From contig JABHHG010000142.1 in the NCBI GenBank assembly GCA_018671635.1, positions 1 through 21,088 on the forward strand: 21,088 bases of DNA. Reading direction: 5' to 3'. The position numbers and the translations under genes were made by a program. Below the pieces are notes generated by a model. The model was not told the DNA's origin, did no database searches, and was given only the letters and a program-made list of their open reading frames with translations. This DNA is from Fidelibacterota bacterium (GTDB taxonomy: Bacteria > Fidelibacterota > Marinisomatia > SCGC-AAA003-L08 > D37C17). Below, in pieces: positions 15,500 through 21,088 of the stretch. Position 1 is the first letter of the stretch; each line of letters starts with the position of its first letter.

Positions 15500-16731
15500 A
15501 CTGGCTACTTACTAAGATATTTTCTCGCAATCCAACAACTGCAGTTAATTATAGAATTATTTTGCCCATTATTTTGCTTTGCTTCATCAGTCTGTTATTA
15601 TTGAAAAGTACTAGCGCTGAGTCATCTCTAATTATATCCACATTTAGCCGACAGCTGTTATGGTTAGTATTAGGTATATTTATTTTTATAGGCTCACAGT
15701 TTTTAAGAATTCAATTTTTCAATGAATATGCATACCACTTTTATATATTTCTCATAATTGCAATTATGGGTACATATTTTATGCCAATAAAAGGAGGTTC
15801 TCAGAGATGGCTAATTATTGGGCCACTTTCAATTCAACCATCAGAAATTGGTAAGGTTTTAATGGTATTTGTATTGGCAAAATTCCTTTCAGATCAACGA
15901 GAAAACTTTAGTCATTTACGAATAATCTTAATAACAATCTTGCTGGCAGTGTTTCCTGCATTGTTAGTATTTAACCAACCTGATTTGGGAACTGCTATTA
16001 TTTATTTAGCGATTACATATCCAATGTTATACTGGGCAGGGGTAAGACCATATTATTTGTTCACTGTGGTGGCTCCCGTAATAAGTATTTTAGCTGCATT
16101 CGATATTATTGCATTTTACTTATGGATGTTAATTATAATTGTATTACTTGTTTATAGTCAACCCAAATTACTGGAGGGAGTAACACTCTTTATCCTCAAT
16201 ATAAGTTGTGGGCTATTGACACCATATATATGGGATCATATCCTTTATGCACATCAGAGATATCGAATACTAACATTTTTAGATCCACTCAGAGATCCAC
16301 AAGGTGCTGGATATCAAATAATTCAGTCTATGACTGCCATTGGTTCGGGTGGTTTTTGGGGTAAAGGATTAGGTCAAGGCACACAAACACACTTGCGCTA
16401 TTTACCCGTTCGAGATACTGATTTCATTATTTCTGTATCCGGAGAGGAATTAGGCTTATTTAGTATTCTAATCATAATTAGTTCATATTCATTCTTTATT
16501 TTTTGGATGCTTGTATATGCTGAGAAAATTAGAAATAATTTTTCAAGTTTAGTTATGATTGGATTTGTGTCTATTTTATTTGTTCATTTATTGGTAAACA
16601 TGGGAATGACAGTTGGACTATTTCCAGTAACAGGGTTACCCGCTCCATTTATCAGCTATGGAGGTTCTTTTTTGCTAACTTGTATATTGATGATTGGGTT
16701 AATAAATAATATTACCAATAACGAGATTTAA
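15496..16731 (+). CDS. rodA: SEDS peptidoglycan glycosyltransferase RodA
   Basis: Polytopic inner-membrane polymerase of lipid II for cell elongation. The 411 residues have about ten membrane segments. Family motifs seen are GSQRWLIIGPLSIQPSE (101-117), NQPDLGTA (160-167), RYRILTFLDPLRDPQGAGYQ (255-274, where Asp267 is the likely essential aspartate of the DPxGAGY loop), GSGGFWGKGLGQGTQ (283-297) and PAPFISYGG (382-390). The usual RHTDFIF segment reads RDTDFII (306-312), with Asp for His. It starts by ATGA overlap with mrdA and is the last gene of the elongasome set, followed by a terminator-like hairpin. Confidence 0.95.
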   Translation: MNWLLTKIFSRNPTTAVNYRIILPIILLCFISLLLLKSTSAESSLIISTFSRQLLWLVLGIFIFIGSQFLRIQFFNEYAYHFYIFLIIAIMGTYFMPIKGGSQRWLIIGPLSIQPSEIGKVLMVFVLAKFLSDQRENFSHLRIILITILLAVFPALLVFNQPDLGTAIIYLAITYPMLYWAGVRPYYLFTVVAPVISILAAFDIIAFYLWMLIIIVLLVYSQPKLLEGVTLFILNISCGLLTPYIWDHILYAHQRYRILTFLDPLRDPQGAGYQIIQSMTAIGSGGFWGKGLGQGTQTHLRYLPVRDTDFIISVSGEELGLFSILIIISSYSFFIFWMLVYAEKIRNNFSSLVMIGFVSILFVHLLVNMGMTVGLFPVTGLPAPFISYGGSFLLTCILMIGLINNITNNEI

Positions 16732-16742
16732 TATGAGTTAGG

Positions 16743-16788
16743 AATTGCTCAGTAATTTTATAAAGTTGTAAATTTACCGAGCAGTTTT
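16743..16788 (+). terminator. Probable rho-independent terminator after rodA
   Basis: Arms 16743-16755 and 16774-16786 pair over about 13 positions (TGCTC.GTAA against TTAC.GAGCA, one A-C mismatch and one T-G wobble), around an 18-base loop. A short run of four Ts (16785-16788) overlaps the end of the right arm. The large loop and short T tract make it weaker than the one at 776. Its place just after rodA fits the end of the mre operon. Confidence 0.5.
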
Positions 16789-16819
16789 AATCCAAAAATT
16801 TATTCAATGCTGGGGTTTT

Positions 16820-17746
16820 ATGAACTATAGAATTTCTTCGTTTTTTTCTAAGACACTTTTAATATCACTAATTCTTATTTTTTCAAATTGTGCAGGGTCA
16901 CGAGCGTCATCACAAAATGACCCTTTTAAAGAACCTTCACGTCCTATATCAGATAGTGATTCTCAAGAAAATCTGGATAGTAAAAAGCTATACGTATATC
17001 TGAAACAACAAAAGGATGAAATATCAGAATTAGTGGGAAGAATTGACTCCCTAAATACTATTGTTTTTTCCCAAAATGAAAATTTTGTAGCGGTAAGTAA
17101 CTCCTTAGACTCATTAAAAAGTGATTTTAACCAACAAGCCACAGTTGAAGAAGATGACACTCAAGTTGATGTGTTAAATACAATGATTCATTTGAGAAAT
17201 AAAGTTAAAATTTTAGAGGATAGGGCCTTTTATACCGATAGTCTTTATTTTGAAATTGTAAATGATTTAGTCCAAATAGAAAATAAAATTGTGTCATTGA
17301 CTACAAGTTATAAAGAAATGATTCAGTTGAAAACAAGTGGCTCCATTAAAGAACTCCCTTCAATTAGTGACGAAGAATATACGGCGCGATATATTGAGTC
17401 ATTATCATTCTATCAGAATGGAGAGTGGAATAAAAGTTTAGATGGTTTCACCTATTTAATCGCAGTGAACAGCTCTCATGATTTGGCAGATAATTGTCAA
17501 TATTGGGTGGGTGAAGTTTATTACGGGCTTAAAGATTACAAGCGAAGCATCACTGAATTTGAGAAAGTATTCTCATTTCCAGGAACAAATAAAGCAGATG
17601 ATGCTCAATATAAATTGGGATTATGTTATCTAAATATAAATAATAATTCTCGAGCATTAGATGAATTCACCAAAGTCAAAGATTATTACTCCAATAGTGA
17701 ATATTACAAAAAAGCAATACAATACATCAAACAACTCCGAAATTAA
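16820..17746 (+). CDS. TPR lipoprotein, CpoB/YbgF-like
   Basis: A 308-residue lipoprotein: the signal ends in the lipobox IFSNC, with Cys24 as the likely lipidated residue. Residues about 55-170 form a long coiled coil rich in Leu, Ile and Lys/Glu, and residues about 190-305 hold at least three TPR-like units (ARYIESLSFYQNGEWNKSL; CQYWVGEVYYGLKDYKRSI; AQYKLGLCYLNINNNSRAL). This coiled-coil-plus-TPR plan is that of CpoB (formerly YbgF), which in E. coli links the Tol-Pal system to peptidoglycan synthesis at division. Here no tol or pal gene is seen, and the neighbour is the rod-shape operon, so the role in cell-wall assembly is an inference. ATG at 16820 follows a GGGG ribosome site. Confidence 0.85.
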   Translation: MNYRISSFFSKTLLISLILIFSNCAGSRASSQNDPFKEPSRPISDSDSQENLDSKKLYVYLKQQKDEISELVGRIDSLNTIVFSQNENFVAVSNSLDSLKSDFNQQATVEEDDTQVDVLNTMIHLRNKVKILEDRAFYTDSLYFEIVNDLVQIENKIVSLTTSYKEMIQLKTSGSIKELPSISDEEYTARYIESLSFYQNGEWNKSLDGFTYLIAVNSSHDLADNCQYWVGEVYYGLKDYKRSITEFEKVFSFPGTNKADDAQYKLGLCYLNINNNSRALDEFTKVKDYYSNSEYYKKAIQYIKQLRN

Positions 17747-17760
17747 TTACTAAGGTAAAA

Positions 17761-18591
17761 ATGGCACCATTAAAGCTTTTTTATGTAGCATCAGAAGTAG
17801 CCCCGTTTGCAGAAACTTCAACTGTAGCAACATTTTCACAACGATTTTCATCTATCTTGAATGACCGGACAGATGTGGATATTAGGCTAACTAAACCAAA
17901 GTATGGTTTTATCAGCGAACGAAAATATGTTCTCAGAGAAGTGATTCGACTCAAAGAGATGCCAGTTAATTTTGGTGGGGAAGATCGCATTGTGAGCATG
18001 AAATCTGCATTCATTCCTGAAACGCGTGTTCAAATATATTTCATGGAAGATGAGCAATATTTCAAACCGCTTCCTGATTTGATCTATAAAGCAAGAAATG
18101 GTAGAATTTTTAAAGATAACGATGAACGCTTTGCATTTTTTGCAAGAGTTGCATTAGACACTTTAAAACGATTATTCTGGGCTCCAGATGTATTGATTTG
18201 TAATGATTGGCAAATGTCATTCATCCCACGATTGCTGAAAGAGCAGTACAAAGATGATCCATTCTATGAAAATATGAAAACAGCATTTTTCTTACATTCA
18301 TTTGATGATTATAGAATGTTTTCAAAAAATTCATATGATAAGCTGAATTTAACGCCTGAAGGTAAGGGTGACTATTTGGATAATGTGAAGTCAGCGATAG
18401 AAAATGCTGATTATGTTGTGGCTATTAATGATGAAAAAGGTTCATTAATGGATGATTTGAAGGCAAATAAAGAAATAAATAAAATATTCGAACAATCTGA
18501 ACATTTGGTCGTTGACCTACCTAAGAATGCAAGTAGATCTCTTTGGGTTGACGCTGCAAATGATATTGAAGCTGCGCTACGAAAAATTTAA
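17761..18591 (+). CDS. Short GT5 (glycogen/starch synthase N-domain)-like protein, probably not catalytic
   Basis: The 276 residues align by eye with the N-terminal Rossmann domain of glycogen synthases: LFYVASEVAPFAETS (6-20), DNDERFAFFARVAL (119-132), WAPDVLICNDWQ (140-151) and AFFLHSF (175-181). The ADP-glucose-binding KTGGL motif of GlgA is replaced here by AETSTVA (17-23). The AHDWH and VHN motifs are altered to CNDWQ and LHS. The whole C-terminal GT1 domain is absent, and no remnant of it lies downstream, so this is not a frameshift. Proteins of this kind, about 270 residues long, are annotated as glycogen/starch synthase in Bacteroidota. A binding or regulatory role is more likely than synthesis. 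ATG at 17761 has AAGG five bases upstream. The big lipoprotein follows after 16 bases. Confidence 0.82.
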   Translation: MAPLKLFYVASEVAPFAETSTVATFSQRFSSILNDRTDVDIRLTKPKYGFISERKYVLREVIRLKEMPVNFGGEDRIVSMKSAFIPETRVQIYFMEDEQYFKPLPDLIYKARNGRIFKDNDERFAFFARVALDTLKRLFWAPDVLICNDWQMSFIPRLLKEQYKDDPFYENMKTAFFLHSFDDYRMFSKNSYDKLNLTPEGKGDYLDNVKSAIENADYVVAINDEKGSLMDDLKANKEINKIFEQSEHLVVDLPKNASRSLWVDAANDIEAALRKI

Positions 18592-18607
18592 ATAGAGTTT
18601 GATATAT

Positions 18608-21088
18608 ATGATTAAGTCAAATAGGGTCGGTATATTAATTATCGGCCTTTTCATTTTAACGGTGGGTTGTGAAAATGATCCTTTGGAGTTAACCCCTTCC
18701 AATGGGCAAACCTTAATGCGTACCGTTTTTATGCTAAGTCCAGAATCTAAAGCTGTCCAAGATTCAGTATTAATTGGTTCAAGCAAAACCCTTTATGCTG
18801 GATATATTGAAGATGATAAACTGAGTACTATTTTATTCTCATTAGATTATGATAATCTTCAAGAACACCCAATTTGCCTATATTTGGATGAGCCAGATAG
18901 CCTCAAAGATATAGAAAATATTCAAATTGAATTTAAGTCCTTGCGATCATTAATGGATGCAGATTCTAATCTATTTATAGATGAAACAGCACTCACTATT
19001 GGCCTTTCATTAGCCAATCCTTGGAGTGAAGACAGTGATATAGCTGACTCCGATTTTTCAAATTTTAACTGGAATATTGATACCATCCTTGACTCTGTTA
19101 CGTTTAGCGAAAATTCACTACAAATTACAATAGTTGATATATTACAATTATTAGAATGGTGTAATTCTCAAAATCAATATCTGATTATTAACTATGAACC
19201 TGAATTAAGCACACTCCCTGAAGATAAACTGGAAGTATTAGAATTCTATTCGTCTGAGTTTACAATCAGTCATCAACCCCAAGTTAGTTTTGATTATAGC
19301 GAGTTAAAAGCTACTGAAAAATCTACCAATAAATACCTTGTTGAAGAGATAAGCTCAGAATTAACAGAATTGTCTGTTCATATTGTTAATAATATAGAAT
19401 CTGCGGCGTGGTCCAGAATTTATTTATTAAATCTAAAAGATTCAGATGAATATACTGATCCAGATTCAATATATTTAAATGAATCAATCTACACTACTGA
19501 GTTAGATTTTAATGTTGAACCCGTTATTACTTCTGAAATGCTTGACGAAGAGATACAAATTTTAACACTAACAATTGAATTAAATGAAGAAATTATTGAT
19601 AATATTGATACCTTTGGACTTTCAATTTTAGATAATAGTATAATTGCCTATTCAAATAGTAATGATTTGTCTGGTGATGAGTATGATGAAGATACAAACC
19701 CAGAGGGGACGGAAGATAATAAGGTATTTGATGAAGGTGAAATATATCTTGATTTTGGGATTGACCAATGTCCAGACCAATATGAAGATGGCTTTGTTGG
19801 CTGTCTGGTTTCGATAGATGAATTTGATTCTACTGACTTTAATTGTGTTGTTCCTGACGATGGCACTGAAGTAAATACGAATTGTATTTATAATGCTGTG
19901 GGTACCGAAGGTAATGGAACTCTTGATTGGGAAGATTCAGCGGATGAAGATGGAAATTTTAATGGAATTTGGGATGAAGGAGAAGGTGAAAAGTGGGAAG
20001 ATGTTGGAAATGATGGTTGCTCGGATGAGTTTGAAGATGGTGATGATACTTGTTTAGAAACACAAAATGCAGATTATGCTGAAGGTTCAGACCCTAATGG
20101 TGATAATTATAATATTGATCCCACTGGTGATGATTTTGATATATTAGAAAATCCAAATGGGACAGAAGATAATGGTATTTGGGAAGAGGGTGAAGAATTC
20201 CTTGATATTGGCTGTGATGGTATTCCTCAAATAATTGATGTTGATGGGACCCAAAATGATGGAATTTTTCAAAGTTCAGAAGATTGTTTACAAAGTGAAG
20301 TTTATGAATCTGGAATTGGAGAATATTTATTTGATTCAGGTATTGATAATTGCCCTGATATTTGGGAAACGGGGAATTTAGAAGCTCCTTGCGATTCAAC
20401 TTTAGTGGAAAGTACTTATAGTCTTAATGGGACTGAAGGCAATTTATCATATGACGGAGGGGATGAGCTCTTTTATGACTTTGGAGTTGATAATATAGAA
20501 GATGGTATTGATGGTGATGACCCCTCAGATAATTTTAATATTGATCCCAATGGTGATAATGAAGATGGTGATGGAAATGGAATAATTGATTGGGCGGATA
20601 CTAATGATGATGGTTTGTTTAATAACGATGAAATAGGCGAATATTTTTACGACTTCGGTAGTGATGGTGTCATTAATGCGGATGAAGTATTTTCTGAATC
20701 AAACTTATTGAATATTGGAACCGGAACAAATGAAGGTTTAAATGATTATTCAATTTCTAAATTTTCAACAGATTCTACTGGTTATGATATGCCAAATATT
20801 TATACAGATGATGCCGTGATTTGGATATCAAATGTTAAGCCAACCACTGAAAATAAAATTGAATTATCTTTTTCAATATATGCAACTCAAGATATAAAAT
20901 CACTTTCATTCTCACTAACACATACAAAATTAAATTGGGTTGATACGACCTTTGTATCACAATCATTTTCATCAAATGATTATACAGCAAAATTTATAGA
21001 TGATATATCTGTTTATGAAATCAATGACCTTGAAGATGATACTCTACTGTCATTGAATTATGGCTATGGTATCACTTCAAAAATAGAT
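18608..21088 (+). CDS. Large lipoprotein with Asp/Gly-rich repeats and EF-hand-like loops (5' part)
   Basis: The frame is open from ATG 18608 to the right edge, 827 codons, so the gene is incomplete at its 3' end. The signal peptide ends in the lipobox LTVGC, with Cys21 as the lipid anchor. Residues about 30-350 are a beta-rich region without a family I can name. Residues about 353-695 are very acidic and contain repeated blocks starting with GTE-x-N at 367, 432, 518 and 608, plus a variant GTQND at 547, often followed by EGE...D-x-G-x-D. Loops that fit the 12-residue EF-hand/dockerin pattern are at 446-457, 653-664 (DGDGNGIIDWAD) and 664-675 (DTNDDGLFNNDE). Residues 700-827 return to a beta-rich pattern. 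Calcium binding and surface exposure are inferred. It sits directly after the GT5-like gene, where Bacteroidota often carry a DUF4270 lipoprotein. Confidence 0.87.
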   Translation, partial: MIKSNRVGILIIGLFILTVGCENDPLELTPSNGQTLMRTVFMLSPESKAVQDSVLIGSSKTLYAGYIEDDKLSTILFSLDYDNLQEHPICLYLDEPDSLKDIENIQIEFKSLRSLMDADSNLFIDETALTIGLSLANPWSEDSDIADSDFSNFNWNIDTILDSVTFSENSLQITIVDILQLLEWCNSQNQYLIINYEPELSTLPEDKLEVLEFYSSEFTISHQPQVSFDYSELKATEKSTNKYLVEEISSELTELSVHIVNNIESAAWSRIYLLNLKDSDEYTDPDSIYLNESIYTTELDFNVEPVITSEMLDEEIQILTLTIELNEEIIDNIDTFGLSILDNSIIAYSNSNDLSGDEYDEDTNPEGTEDNKVFDEGEIYLDFGIDQCPDQYEDGFVGCLVSIDEFDSTDFNCVVPDDGTEVNTNCIYNAVGTEGNGTLDWEDSADEDGNFNGIWDEGEGEKWEDVGNDGCSDEFEDGDDTCLETQNADYAEGSDPNGDNYNIDPTGDDFDILENPNGTEDNGIWEEGEEFLDIGCDGIPQIIDVDGTQNDGIFQSSEDCLQSEVYESGIGEYLFDSGIDNCPDIWETGNLEAPCDSTLVESTYSLNGTEGNLSYDGGDELFYDFGVDNIEDGIDGDDPSDNFNIDPNGDNEDGDGNGIIDWADTNDDGLFNNDEIGEYFYDFGSDGVINADEVFSESNLLNIGTGTNEGLNDYSISKFSTDSTGYDMPNIYTDDAVIWISNVKPTTENKIELSFSIYATQDIKSLSFSLTHTKLNWVDTTFVSQSFSSNDYTAKFIDDISVYEINDLEDDTLLSLNYGYGITSKID
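19664..20692 (+). repeat. Divergent acidic repeats encoded within the large lipoprotein
   Basis: Five units start near 19706, 19901, 20159, 20246 and 20429. The protein consensus is GTExNG, then EGE, then DxGxD, often followed by a cysteine and PD. At the DNA level most units have drifted, but one 21-base segment occurs twice with a single mismatch (20111-20131 and 20537-20557), encoding NIDPTGD and NIDPNGD. Spacing is irregular, so this is a protein repeat family rather than a simple satellite. Confidence 0.75.

Noticed and set aside
17761..18591. Frameshifted full-length glycogen synthase
   Set aside because: No GT1-domain sequence appears in any frame after 18591; the next gene is an unrelated lipoprotein, and proteins of this short length are usual in Bacteroidota.
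20094..20399. Minus-strand open frame of about 100 codons inside the large lipoprotein gene
   Set aside because: It is the mirror of the Asp/Gly-rich repeats (GAT/GGT codons read backwards give His, Tyr and Gln-rich text), and the plus frame is open throughout with a signal peptide.

Overview
The window looks like a chromosomal segment from an AT-rich, Gram-negative bacterium of the Fibrobacterota-Chlorobiota-Bacteroidota side of the tree. The best guess is the marine lineage Marinimicrobia (SAR406/Fidelibacterota). The clues are a C-terminal type IX secretion sorting domain, the DCAG..CGVCDG cysteine motif, a GWxTD-type lipoprotein, a short glycogen-synthase-like protein of the kind found in Bacteroidota, and a lipoprotein rich in Asp/Gly repeats. 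This assignment is inference: there is no rRNA or tRNA gene here to confirm it.

Layout. 1-755: 3' end of a secreted T9SS cargo protein, closed by a strong terminator. 814-6452: a promoter-like site, then a plus-strand run of gpmI (glycolysis), a secreted beta-propeller-like protein, a GWxTD lipoprotein, a PD-(D/E)XK nuclease with Cas4-like cysteines, and a GNAT acetyltransferase. 6449-7588: one minus-strand gene, a homologue of the tRNA-queuosine mannosyltransferase. 7649-16731: a very compact plus-strand run of an orphan oppF/dppF ATPase, a deoxynucleoside kinase, purN, purH, mreB, mreC, mreD, mrdA (PBP2) and rodA, with adjacent or overlapping stops and starts. It ends at a terminator-like hairpin. 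16820-21088: a CpoB/YbgF-like TPR lipoprotein, a truncated and probably non-catalytic GT5 protein, and a very large lipoprotein with EF-hand-like loops that runs off the right edge.

How the genes fit together. mreB-mreC-mreD-mrdA-rodA is a complete elongasome (rod-shape) operon. It is physically coupled to the last steps of purine synthesis and to a nucleotide salvage kinase. The envelope theme continues downstream with the TPR lipoprotein and the big lipoprotein. The GT5-like gene followed by a lipoprotein recalls the Bacteroidota neighbourhood of a short glycogen synthase next to DUF4270, recalled here from memory.

Coding density is very high. No stretch over about 120 bases lacks a gene, and I saw no tRNA, rRNA, CRISPR array, insertion sequence or phage gene. 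The window is mostly conserved core genome. The least understood parts are the Q-tRNA glycosyltransferase homologue, the propeller/GWxTD pair, the degenerate GT5 protein and the EF-hand-like repeat lipoprotein.
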